A DNA stretch of 6,852 nt, from the NCBI GenBank assembly GCA_016198885.1, contig JACQHV010000187.1:1-6852 (forward strand). Direction: 5' to 3'. The notes under the pieces are model-generated. The model was not told the DNA's origin, searched no databases, and was given only the letters and a program-made list of their open reading frames with translations. The DNA comes from Gammaproteobacteria bacterium. Lineage in GTDB: Bacteria > Pseudomonadota > Gammaproteobacteria > Eutrophobiales > Eutrophobiaceae. Shown piece after piece: positions 1 to 6,852 of this stretch (positions within the stretch are counted from its first letter, which is position 1; each line of letters opens with the position of its first letter). Both the position numbers and the translations under genes were made by a program.

Positions 1-238
1 ATTCCGGTTCCTGCGGAAGATAGCCGAATGTGATTCCTTTTTGTGAATTGATCGTGCCGAGGTAATCTTTATCCACGCCGGCAATAATTTTCAACAGCGT
101 CGATTTTCCCGCACCGTTCAGACCGAGCACGCCGATCTTTGCGCCAGGAAAGAAGCAGAGGGAAATATCACGGAGAATCTGCCGCTTGGGTGGTACAACC
201 TTCCCTACGCGGTTCATCGTGTAAACATACTGCGCCAT
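1..238 (-). CDS. ettA: EttA, energy-dependent translational throttle ABC-F ATPase (N-terminal part, cut by window edge)
   Basis: The 79 codons visible encode the start of a ribosome-binding ABC-F protein. EttA is known to bind the ribosomal E site and gate entry into elongation according to the ATP/ADP ratio; it is cytosolic and has no membrane domain. The sequence begins MAQYVYTMNRVGKVVPPKR, which from memory is nearly the same as E. coli EttA (MAQFVYTMHRVGKVVPPKR). A perfect Walker A, GLNGAGKST, lies at residues 39-47 and a Q-loop (YLPQEPE, Gln76) at 73-79. About 475 further residues, including the arm linker and second ATPase domain, lie beyond the left edge. The ATG at 236-238 is supported by a good Shine-Dalgarno and by the family N-terminus. 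It lies 152 bp after ligA in the same direction, so it may have its own promoter or be read through from ligA. Other ABC-F paralogues (Uup, YheS) are less likely given the N-terminus. Confidence 0.95.
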   Translation of the reverse strand, partial: MAQYVYTMNRVGKVVPPKRQILRDISLCFFPGAKIGVLGLNGAGKSTLLKIIAGVDKDYLGTINSQKGITFGYLPQEPE

Positions 239-390
239 TAAATACTCCTGAAATAAAATTAAACCAAACGGAAAGCGCGTGATTATCCTTGAATGGCCGT
301 CTTAAGAAAACCGGTTTGTATGGTTAAAAAATTATCTCAAATAGTTTTATTTCGCCGGGTCTGTTTCATCGGAATTCATTGTTTGATAAT
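239..390. other. ligA-ettA intergenic region with possible weak terminator and small palindromes
   Basis: This 152-bp non-coding gap follows the ligA stop. On the minus strand, AATTATC (391-385, overlapping the ligA stop) can pair with GATAATT (336-330). The stem extends by three A-T pairs across a 2-nt bulge, encloses a loop of roughly 40 nt, and its 3' arm runs into six consecutive T residues. The stem is AT-only apart from one pair and the loop is long, so an intrinsic terminator is only a weak possibility. A perfect 10-bp palindrome AAACCGGTTT lies at 308-317 and a CTTAAG at 301-306; either could be a protein-binding site or chance. A GATAAT at 287-282 could be a -10 element for ettA, but no good -35 is seen. 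No small gene is supported here. Confidence 0.35.
245..249 (-). promoter_or_regulatory. Ribosome binding site of ettA
   Basis: The minus strand reads AGGAG, then six bases (TATTTA), then the ettA ATG. This is the only strong Shine-Dalgarno in the window; smc, zipA and ligA have none that is obvious. It fixes the ettA start and fits a gene whose product is made independently of ligA. Confidence 0.85.
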
Positions 391-2403
391 TCACAATCTG
401 TTTCTATCCAGCAATGATAGAAATTCCTTTTCGTTTAATATTTCTATATTCAATTCACGGGCCTTGTCTGCCTTGCTTCCGGGATCACTACCCGCGATCA
501 CATAATTCGTCTTCTTTGAGACACTGCCGCTCACCTTCGCCCCCAGGGTCTGTAACCGCTCTTTGGCCTCATCTCGCTTCATGCTTTCCAGAACCCCGGT
601 GATGACAAAAGTTTTCCCGGAAAGCGGTTTTTTTCTACTTGCTTTTACTTTTGGCCAGGTAATTCCTGCGTCAAGCAAGCGTCCGATGATTTTATTATTA
701 TGTGACTGTGCAAAAAATGTCGTGATATGCCGGGCGACGATGGGGCCAATATCGGGCACTTTTTCCAATTCTTCCTGATTCGCCGTCCTGATCAGTTCCA
801 GGTTTCCAAAGTGCTGCGCCAGATTACGGGCCGTTGCCTCACCTACTTCACGTATCCCAAGCGCATAAAGAAACCGGTTTAACGTGGTCTGTTTGCTGTT
901 CTCCAATGCCTGGATAATATTACCCGCAGATTTTTCTCCCATTCGATCGAGAGAGGCAAGTTGTTCCTGTTTCAGCGTGTAAAGGTCAGCAACGTTTCTC
1001 ACGTGACCGGTTGCTACCAGTTGTTCAACAAGTTTGTCACCCATTCCTTCAATATCCATGGCGAGACGCGAAGCAAAATGAAGAATGGACTGGATTTGTT
1101 GTGCTGAACAAAACAAACCACCACTGCAGCGCGCGACAGCTTCGCCTTCCAACCGCTCAACATCTGAACCACAGATCGGACATTTTCTGGGCATCTGAAA
1201 AGGACGCGCTGATTCAGGACGCTTTTCCTGCAATACCCGGACAACTTCCGGAATTACATCACCTGCACGGCGTATAATCACCGTGTCCCCAGCCCTGACA
1301 TCCTTGCGGCGTATTTCATCTTCGTTATGCAATGTGGCATTCGTGACCGTCACACCACCCACAAAAACCGGCTCCAGCCTGGCTACGGGTGTCAGGGCGC
1401 CAGTTCGTCCGACCTGGACCTCAATATCAACGACTTTTGTAATTTCCTCTTCGGGTTGAAATTTCCAGGCGATCGCCCAACGCGGCGCGCGTGAAACAAA
1501 TCCCAGCAATTCCTGTTGCGCAATATCATTCACTTTAAAAACAACGCCATCAATCTCGTAAGCCAAATCTGCACGGCGTTCACCGATCATCCGGTAATAT
1601 GCATGGCATTGGCCGATACCGGTCACCATTTTTGTTTCCGGAGATATGGGTAAACCCCATTTTTGCAATTTCTTCAATATCTCCGTATGAGTCCCTGGTA
1701 ACATAGTCCTGTCATGTTGCCCTACCCCATGAGCGAAAAACAGCAAAGGTCTTTGCGCGGTGATATTGGGATCCAATTGTCTCAAGCTCCCAGCTGCAGC
1801 ATTGCGGGGATTGGCAAAAAGTTTTTCACCCTTCTTCTTTTGTGTTTTATTCAAATCACTGAATCCCTTTTTGCTCATATATACTTCACCACGCACCTCA
1901 AGAAGATCAGGATAATTACCCATCAAGCGCAGTGGAATGGCTTTGATCGTTCTTAAATTCAAGGTCACATCCTCACCGGTTTCACCGTCTCCGCGTGTCG
2001 CTCCTTGGACAAATACACCATTTTCAAAAAGCAGACTGATCGCAACGCCATCCAGTTTGGTCTCAGCGGCATATTCAACAATATTAATATTCAACCGTTC
2101 CCTCACCCGTCGATCAAAGGCATCCATGTCCTCTTTATCAAATGCATTTGCCAGGGATAACATAGGCACTGCGTGTTTGACTTCGCTAAAGACGTCCAGT
2201 GGCTTTGCGCCGACACGCTGCGTGGGTGAATCAGGAGTAACTAGCCCCGGATATTCCTTTTCCAGTGCAGCCAATTCGGATAGCAATCGATCATATTCAG
2301 CATCCGGTATTGAAGGATCATCAAGCACGTAATATCGATAATTGTGCTGATTAATCAGGTTGCGTAATTCAGCTGAACGTTTTGCGATATCCTTGGGAAT
2401 CAT
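391..2403 (-). CDS. ligA: NAD-dependent DNA ligase LigA
   Basis: LigA seals 3'-OH/5'-phosphate nicks using NAD+, joining Okazaki fragments and completing repair; it is the essential bacterial replicative ligase. The product is 670 aa (E. coli 671). Domain Ia (about 1-70) has the NMN-binding YYVLDDPSIPDAEYD segment. The adenylation domain carries KLDG with nucleotidyl-accepting Lys116, RGE (171-173), NPRNAAAGSLRQLD (198-211), DGVVFK with Lys290, and WKF with Lys314. An OB fold follows. The four zinc cysteines are at 408, 411, 426 and 432. Helix-hairpin-helix repeats occupy about 440-580 and a BRCT domain 593-670. No key residue is missing. I chose the ATG at 2403 because MIPKDIAKRSAELRNLI matches the family N-terminus; a TTG six codons upstream (2421) is in frame but adds atypical residues. 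No clear Shine-Dalgarno precedes either. It starts 24 bp after the zipA stop, so it is probably cotranscribed with zipA. Confidence 0.97.
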   Translation of the reverse strand: MIPKDIAKRSAELRNLINQHNYRYYVLDDPSIPDAEYDRLLSELAALEKEYPGLVTPDSPTQRVGAKPLDVFSEVKHAVPMLSLANAFDKEDMDAFDRRVRERLNINIVEYAAETKLDGVAISLLFENGVFVQGATRGDGETGEDVTLNLRTIKAIPLRLMGNYPDLLEVRGEVYMSKKGFSDLNKTQKKKGEKLFANPRNAAAGSLRQLDPNITAQRPLLFFAHGVGQHDRTMLPGTHTEILKKLQKWGLPISPETKMVTGIGQCHAYYRMIGERRADLAYEIDGVVFKVNDIAQQELLGFVSRAPRWAIAWKFQPEEEITKVVDIEVQVGRTGALTPVARLEPVFVGGVTVTNATLHNEDEIRRKDVRAGDTVIIRRAGDVIPEVVRVLQEKRPESARPFQMPRKCPICGSDVERLEGEAVARCSGGLFCSAQQIQSILHFASRLAMDIEGMGDKLVEQLVATGHVRNVADLYTLKQEQLASLDRMGEKSAGNIIQALENSKQTTLNRFLYALGIREVGEATARNLAQHFGNLELIRTANQEELEKVPDIGPIVARHITTFFAQSHNNKIIGRLLDAGITWPKVKASRKKPLSGKTFVITGVLESMKRDEAKERLQTLGAKVSGSVSKKTNYVIAGSDPGSKADKARELNIEILNEKEFLSLLDRNRL

Positions 2404-2427
2404 TACATGTCTACAGAACAAAACGTT

Positions 2428-3135
2428 TTAATAGAGATTGGCAATTTCCCGCATTTTTTTTATTGAATCTGGATTAAGCAATTTATGCGCGGCATCACGT
2501 ACTTCACCGGATAATAAATCCGCAAGTGTTTGTGCAGTCCCAAGCAGCATATCAAACGCTGCAGCACCTTCCAGTTCCACAGGGAGACTCAGGAACAACG
2601 CGAGACCACTGGTTGTAAATGTTTCCATCTTCTGAAGATCAAAGTACCCCGGTTCAAGCATATTCGCAAGACTGAATAACGCGCGCTTTGATTGTGACTG
2701 GTCATTCCTGTAGTAATGGAAGATGTTCATTGCGCCGAATTGAAAATCAGCATATTCCATAGCCAGTAATATATTCGGACCACTGAATAATTGTTGTGGA
2801 AAAGCAGTAATATATAAAACAATAATCTGTTCTGTAATGATATCTTTTTGAGCAGATAATTGATCTGACTGTCGCGGTTTTATCTCCTCATCTTCTGTAT
2901 TTGTCCCTCCGGGTTGTTTCAGGAAGGAATTGATATCAGTGAACGTATCTGAAAAATCTTCGACCTGTTTTATTTTCGGTGTGATCCTTATATTGGCAAT
3001 ATTATTATGATTGAATGCAGGGTAATTTTCGATCCTGGATCGAATATCACGTTTTTGTTTGATTGTTTCCCACAAATAGATACCCGCAATTATTAACACT
3101 CCTATACCTAGCAGTATCAAACGCAGATCATTCAT
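2428..3135 (-). CDS. zipA: Cell division protein ZipA (short-linker form)
   Basis: ZipA is an inner-membrane division protein that tethers FtsZ to the membrane and helps stabilise the Z ring. The 235-aa product has the ZipA layout: an uncleaved N-terminal membrane anchor at about residues 5-22 (LRLILLGIGVLIIAGIYLW), a short basic stretch (KQKRDIRSR), a linker to about residue 100, and a C-terminal FtsZ-binding domain at about 101-232. The domain contains the typical FQFGAMNIFHYY (131-142) and ALFSLANMLEPGYFD (152-166), close to FIFGDMNIYH and ALFSLANMVKPGTFD of E. coli ZipA as I recall them. The protein is much shorter than E. coli ZipA (328 aa). The loss is in the linker, which is charged and polar rather than Pro/Gln-rich. 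The ATG at 3135 gives the standard anchor; no Shine-Dalgarno is visible upstream because a repeat-rich leader lies there. It sits between smc and ligA, a conserved position for this gene. Confidence 0.93.
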   Translation of the reverse strand: MNDLRLILLGIGVLIIAGIYLWETIKQKRDIRSRIENYPAFNHNNIANIRITPKIKQVEDFSDTFTDINSFLKQPGGTNTEDEEIKPRQSDQLSAQKDIITEQIIVLYITAFPQQLFSGPNILLAMEYADFQFGAMNIFHYYRNDQSQSKRALFSLANMLEPGYFDLQKMETFTTSGLALFLSLPVELEGAAAFDMLLGTAQTLADLLSGEVRDAAHKLLNPDSIKKMREIANLY

Positions 3136-3143
3136 GACAACAG

Positions 3144-3178
3144 TTACAAGCTACGAGCAACTGGCTACAAGTGACAAG
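3144..3178. repeat. Degenerate 7-bp tandem repeat, five units, in the zipA leader
   Basis: On the plus strand this stretch divides without gaps into five 7-bp units with consensus CTACAAG. By unit from left to right, 6, 6, 4, 7 and 5 of the 7 bases match the consensus, 28 of 35 overall. It begins only 8 bp from the zipA start codon, so it forms part of the zipA mRNA leader (as CTTGTAG on the transcribed strand). Neither flanking heptamer fits well, so the array ends cleanly. Short heptanucleotide tandem repeats are known in other bacteria (the STRR families of cyanobacteria); whether this one belongs to a genome-wide family cannot be told from one copy. Confidence 0.6.
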
Positions 3179-3221
3179 CAATAATTACAGATTTTAATAA
3201 TTGGTTCTGTCACTGCAAATG

Positions 3222-3244
3222 GCTTGTGGCTATTCACTCGTTGC
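3222..3244. repeat. Diverged inverted counterpart of the heptamer repeat, next to the smc stop
   Basis: The plus strand reads GCTTGT at 3222-3227 and GTTGC at 3240-3244, separated by 12 bp. These are exact inverse complements of ACAAGC (3174-3179) and GCAAC (3157-3161) in the left array, which are also 12 bp apart. The 12-bp insides do not pair. Heptamers in the CTTGTAG orientation are partly recognisable here (6/7 at 3223-3229 and 5/7 at 3237-3243). The two arms flank an AT-rich core (3181-3208). The pair could fold as an imperfect hairpin in the smc-zipA mRNA, but there is no U-run, so it is not a standard terminator. Confidence 0.4.
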
Positions 3245-3249
3245 TTTCT

Positions 3250-6200
3250 TCAGGCCGTGGCCGCCAATTTTACTGCCTCATCAACGTCAACAGTGACCAG
3301 CCGTGAAACTCCAGCTTCATGCATTGTGACTCCCAGCAGTTGATGTGCAATCTCCATGGTAATTTTGTTGTGGGTAATAAATATAAATTGAACATCATTT
3401 GACATGGAGGTTAATAATTCGCCAAAGCGCCCGACATTGGTATCATCAAGCGGTGCATCCACCTCATCCAGGATGCAAAATGGCGCTGGATTCAGCTTGA
3501 AAATGGCAAATACAAGCGAAACAGCTGTCAACGCTTTTTCTCCTCCGGAAAGCAAATGAATGCTGCTGTTGCGCTTTCCCGGAGGGCGTGCCATGACAGT
3601 CACGCCTGTTTCAAGTAAATCATCACCTGTGAGTTCCAGATAGGCATTACCGCCACCAAATAATTGCGGGAATGTCTCTTGTAAATTTGCATTCAACTGA
3701 TCAAAGGTGTCCTTGAAACGTGAGCGTGATTCCTTGTCAATTTTGCGAATGGCGTTTTCCAGTGTTTTTAATGCTTCATTGAGGTCGGCATTCTGGCTGT
3801 CAAGATATGATTTGCGTTCGGATAATTGAGTAAATTCATCAATGGCAGCAAGATTTATCGGCCCCAACCGTTGAATCTTTTGATGCACACGCTCAAGTCG
3901 TTCGTGCCAGGCCGATATTTCCGCCCCTTCTTCAAGAGTTAACAAAACCTGTTGCACTTCGTATCCAGATGCCCGCAATTGTTCTTCGATAGTTTGCAAT
4001 CGCACGCGACTTTCCTGAGTCACCATCCTCGCCTTCTCAAGGTTATCACGTAATTCCTGGATACGATGTTCATGTTTCGTCCGTAGTTGTTCTTTTTCCC
4101 GCAATGTGGCCTCTGTTTGTTGAACCCTTGATCGTTCATCGCCCAGTATCTTTTCCGCATTAACCTTTTCCTTGAGTTTCATTTCAAGCGTTGTCTGCAT
4201 TTCATTTATGGGTAATTTGTTGTCCACGAGTGCCTTGTCGAGATCTTCACAACGTGATTGCAGATGTGAGATTTGCAATTGACTGCGTTTAATGGATTGT
4301 TCCAGAGAAGCGCGCCTTGAGCTGATGGATTCCAGTTGCAGGGCTATACCATGGCTTTCTTCATGAGTCTGTTGCCAACGTTCACGGGCCTTAAAAAGAG
4401 ATTCACGGTGTTTATCACGCAGTGAAGTCAATTCTGCACGTTGATTTTCCAATTCCTTCTGATTATCAGCCACTCTCTCAAGATTAGTCTGGATGGCTGC
4501 CAGCTCATTATCATATTCAGTTGACTGTTCACCCAGATCGTCAAGTTCATCATTTATTCGATCAGCACGTGCTTCGGCCTGTTCCAGTTGTGTCTGGCAG
4601 GCTACCAGGGCCGTACGGTGTTGGGATAATAATTCCTGCTCTTTATTCAGTGCAGACTGTGTTTCGTTGAGTAGTTGTTCTGACTGTTCCAGTTCTTCCT
4701 GGGCCTGCATCGCCTTCTTTTCCAGCTCCTTTACATTTTTTCCGGAAACAACAATTTCATTTTTCAGCTTCTGTATTTCCTGTTCTCGTGACAGCATGCC
4801 AACCTGTTCGTCTTTGCCCCTGTTTACACGCGCCCAATTTGTCCCCAGCCAGAGGCCATCACGGGTAATGACCGATTCCACACCCTTGAGATCAGAACGC
4901 CTGTCCAGCGCTGTTTTCATATTGTCAGCAACATAAACCTCAAGTAAAAGGTGTTTCAGGGGAAATTCACCTTTAATTTTATCGGCCAGAGACGGGAAAC
5001 GACTTTTTGCTTTGGTATCCACTGATTCTTTCGTTCCAACGATACCCAGATGGCCGCGTTCCAGTTGATTCAACTTGCGTGTCAATTGTGCTACATCATT
5101 AACACAAACATCCTGCAGTTTCTTTCCAAGTACAATCTCAACTGCATGCGTCCATTCAGGATCAACATTGATCTGGTGGGCCAACCTTGGCTGCGCTGAC
5201 AATCCAGTGTCCTTAAGCCATGCAATGACCTGATCTTGATCCTGCCCCAACGCAGATTGTTGTAATGCTTCCAGAGAAGCCAGGCGGCCTTCCAGTTTTT
5301 GATGATGCAGACGCTGTTCATTGAGTTGATCGCTGCATTTTTGCGCGATCTTTCTGACGACTGGCAATTGCTTGCGCTTGTTATCAAGCTTGCTGTTTAA
5401 TTTTGCCAGTCTGGTTTCCACCTCTTTAACACTGGCAGAATGTCCGGTAATTGTCTTTTGTAATGCATCCTGATCCAGTGTCTCCAGTTCCTGTTCCAGT
5501 GATTGTCTACGTTGTTTGACATCCAGCTGGTTAAGTTCAAGATGTACCAGGCGCGTTTTCCCCACCTCACCCTGACGGGAATATTCAGCAACAGTATCGT
5601 TGAATATTTCCCATTCTGATTGCCACACCTGCATGGCCTGTTCAGACTGATTAAGTAATCCATAGGCCCTATCACCTTCATTGCGTGAACCTTGTAATTG
5701 AGGTTCAAGATTTTTTGAAGTGGTAATTAATTCCGCAAGTTTTACCTCATCCTGTTTTTGTTGTTCCTGAATCTGCTCTTCCTCATTGCGTGCGCGTTCA
5801 AGTTCCTGTTCCGTTGCGGCTATGCGTTCCCTGGTGTGTTGAATCTTTTGTTCAAGTTGTGAGATCTCACCGCCAATGCGATAAAAATTTGATTGCGCAT
5901 TATTAAAACCTTCGTTTGCCGCTGATAAGGCAACACGCTGCTTTTCAATAGCGTTTTCCACCTGGCGCAGCTCTGCCATACCGGCCTCAACCAGGTTTTC
6001 ATGTTTTCTCGCTTCCTCCAATTCCTGTTCAGATTGAAGTTTCAACGTATTCCAGTTCAATGCATGAAGTTCAGCATCAAGTTGCCGCTGTTCTTTCTTC
6101 AAATTCTGGTAACGTTCAGCCGCTTTGGCTTGATGATGCAAATGTTTAAGTTGCTTACCCAGTTCTTCACGTATGTCATTTAACCGGGCAATGTTTTCTT

Positions 6201-6762
6201 TTGTATGTCTTATCCGGTTTTCCGTTTCCCTGCGGCGTTCCCGGTATTTGGAAATCCCGGCAGCTTCTTCAATAAAAGTGCGTAATTCCTCAGGTTTGGC
6301 TTCGATCAACCGGGAGATCATCCCCTGTTCGATAATGGCATAGCTTCTGGGGCCGAGACCCGTGCCCAGAAAGATGGCCTGAATATCACGCCGCCTGCAG
6401 CGAGTGCCGTTCAGGTAATAATTTGAAATTGCCTCACGATTGATCTGGCGCTTGATGGATATCTCCTCATAGCTGGCATATTGACCACCAAGCTTGTTTT
6501 CAGAATTATCAAATATCAGTTCAACCGAGGCCTGACCCACAGGATTGCGGGCGCTGGAACCATTGAAGATCACATCGGTCAGGGCATCACCACGAAGATG
6601 TTTGGCAGAGCTTTCCCCCATTACCCACATGACGGCATCAATGATATTTGACTTGCCGCAACCATTGGGCCCGACGATGCCTACGAGGCTGGCGGGGACA
6701 GTGAGGGTAATAGGATCGACGAATGATTTAAAGCCGGATATTTTTATTTTGCTCAATCGCAT
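3250..6762 (-). CDS. smc: Chromosome segregation ATPase SMC
   Basis: This is the structural maintenance of chromosomes protein, a DNA-loop-organising ATPase that works as a dimer with ScpA and ScpB (not in this window) in nucleoid compaction and segregation. The product is 1170 aa, normal for the family. The N-terminal head has MRLSKIKISGFKSFVDP, Walker A GPNGCGKSN at 31-39 and the Q-loop YAIIEQGMIS (Gln146). A long coiled coil rich in Glu, Gln, Lys and Arg (about 170-505) leads to a hinge at about 510-650, then the returning coil (about 655-1010). The C-terminal head has the signature LSGGEKALTA (1071-1080), Walker B FCILDEVDAPLDD (1095-1107, catalytic Glu1100) and a switch His1131 in FITHNK. 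All are intact. The ATG at 6762 matches the family start; an in-frame GTG at 6786 would add eight atypical residues. Neither has a clear Shine-Dalgarno. It is probably the first gene of an smc-zipA-ligA unit. MukB is excluded by the hinge and head sequence. Confidence 0.97.
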   Translation of the reverse strand: MRLSKIKISGFKSFVDPITLTVPASLVGIVGPNGCGKSNIIDAVMWVMGESSAKHLRGDALTDVIFNGSSARNPVGQASVELIFDNSENKLGGQYASYEEISIKRQINREAISNYYLNGTRCRRRDIQAIFLGTGLGPRSYAIIEQGMISRLIEAKPEELRTFIEEAAGISKYRERRRETENRIRHTKENIARLNDIREELGKQLKHLHHQAKAAERYQNLKKEQRQLDAELHALNWNTLKLQSEQELEEARKHENLVEAGMAELRQVENAIEKQRVALSAANEGFNNAQSNFYRIGGEISQLEQKIQHTRERIAATEQELERARNEEEQIQEQQKQDEVKLAELITTSKNLEPQLQGSRNEGDRAYGLLNQSEQAMQVWQSEWEIFNDTVAEYSRQGEVGKTRLVHLELNQLDVKQRRQSLEQELETLDQDALQKTITGHSASVKEVETRLAKLNSKLDNKRKQLPVVRKIAQKCSDQLNEQRLHHQKLEGRLASLEALQQSALGQDQDQVIAWLKDTGLSAQPRLAHQINVDPEWTHAVEIVLGKKLQDVCVNDVAQLTRKLNQLERGHLGIVGTKESVDTKAKSRFPSLADKIKGEFPLKHLLLEVYVADNMKTALDRRSDLKGVESVITRDGLWLGTNWARVNRGKDEQVGMLSREQEIQKLKNEIVVSGKNVKELEKKAMQAQEELEQSEQLLNETQSALNKEQELLSQHRTALVACQTQLEQAEARADRINDELDDLGEQSTEYDNELAAIQTNLERVADNQKELENQRAELTSLRDKHRESLFKARERWQQTHEESHGIALQLESISSRRASLEQSIKRSQLQISHLQSRCEDLDKALVDNKLPINEMQTTLEMKLKEKVNAEKILGDERSRVQQTEATLREKEQLRTKHEHRIQELRDNLEKARMVTQESRVRLQTIEEQLRASGYEVQQVLLTLEEGAEISAWHERLERVHQKIQRLGPINLAAIDEFTQLSERKSYLDSQNADLNEALKTLENAIRKIDKESRSRFKDTFDQLNANLQETFPQLFGGGNAYLELTGDDLLETGVTVMARPPGKRNSSIHLLSGGEKALTAVSLVFAIFKLNPAPFCILDEVDAPLDDTNVGRFGELLTSMSNDVQFIFITHNKITMEIAHQLLGVTMHEAGVSRLVTVDVDEAVKLAATA

Positions 6763-6805
6763 GTGGCGTAACAATACAGAGATCACAACATACAGACAAG
6801 CATGA

Positions 6806-6811
6806 ATTATA
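6806..6811 (-). promoter_or_regulatory. Candidate -10 element of the smc promoter
   Basis: The minus strand has a perfect TATAAT here, 43 bp before the smc ATG, within a very AT-rich stretch (about 6803-6852). A second TATAAT lies 22 bp further upstream at 6833-6828. Neither has a recognisable TTGACA at the right distance inside the window, and neither has an extended TGn. In such AT-rich DNA a perfect match can arise by chance, so this is a candidate only. The leader would be about 37 nt long. Confidence 0.35.
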
Positions 6812-6852
6812 TCTCGTATTTACATTAATTATATTGTATATCTATATAATTA

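Noticed and set aside
69..77. TTATCCACG, 8 of 9 bases of a DnaA box.
   Set aside because: It is a single copy inside conserved ettA codons, with no cluster or AT-rich unwinding region, so it does not indicate an origin.
293..505. A 70-codon plus-strand open frame covering the ligA-ettA gap.
   Set aside because: More than half lies antisense to the LigA BRCT domain; it has no ribosome binding site and no family resemblance.
1937..2332. A 131-codon plus-strand open frame inside ligA.
   Set aside because: It lies wholly opposite conserved LigA domain Ia and adenylation codons, and its translation resembles no protein I recognise.
4493..4936. A 147-codon plus-strand open frame rich in serine and cysteine.
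   Set aside because: It is antisense to the SMC coiled coil; the Ser-rich composition is the mirror image of Glu/Gln-rich codons, and it has no plausible domain.
5091..5708. Two minus-strand open frames (about 98 and 103 codons) in another frame within smc.
   Set aside because: They overlap an intact SMC frame with a continuous coiled coil and hinge, so they are shadow frames and not a frameshift.
6763..6786. Upstream GTG start for smc at 6786.
   Set aside because: The eight extra residues do not match the SMC family N-terminus, whereas the ATG at 6762 starts exactly at MRLSKIKISGFKSF.
6774..6796. Two copies of ATACAGA 16 bp apart near the smc start.
   Set aside because: The repeat is only 7 bp in AT-rich leader DNA and has no symmetry; chance is the simplest explanation.

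Overview
The window carries four conserved bacterial housekeeping genes, all on the minus strand, so they read from right to left: smc (6762 to 3250), zipA (3135 to 2428), ligA (2403 to 391) and the first 79 codons of ettA (238 to 1, running off the left edge). No RNA gene, mobile element, CRISPR array or phage gene was seen. Coding density is high. The only non-coding stretches are about 90 bp before smc, 114 bp between smc and zipA, 24 bp between zipA and ligA, and 152 bp between ligA and ettA.

The order smc-zipA-ligA is a known arrangement in proteobacteria that use a canonical SMC rather than MukBEF, for example the pseudomonads. ZipA itself is a proteobacterial division protein. Its N-terminal anchor and FtsZ-binding domain here look gammaproteobacterial. 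Together these suggest a non-enteric gammaproteobacterium with moderate, slightly AT-leaning composition. A betaproteobacterium with a ZipA-like protein cannot be excluded, and genus cannot be assigned by eye.

The three complete genes act in the chromosome and division cycle. SMC organises and segregates the chromosome, ZipA tethers FtsZ to the inner membrane, and LigA seals nicks during replication and repair. EttA is a ribosome-associated ABC-F ATPase; it has its own strong ribosome binding site after a 152-bp gap and may be a separate transcription unit.

All catalytic motifs checked in LigA, SMC and the EttA fragment are intact. There are no frameshifts or truncations other than the window edge. 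I found no sign of a new multi-gene system. The most unusual element is a degenerate 7-bp tandem repeat, with a diverged inverted counterpart, filling the smc-zipA gap and forming the leader of zipA.
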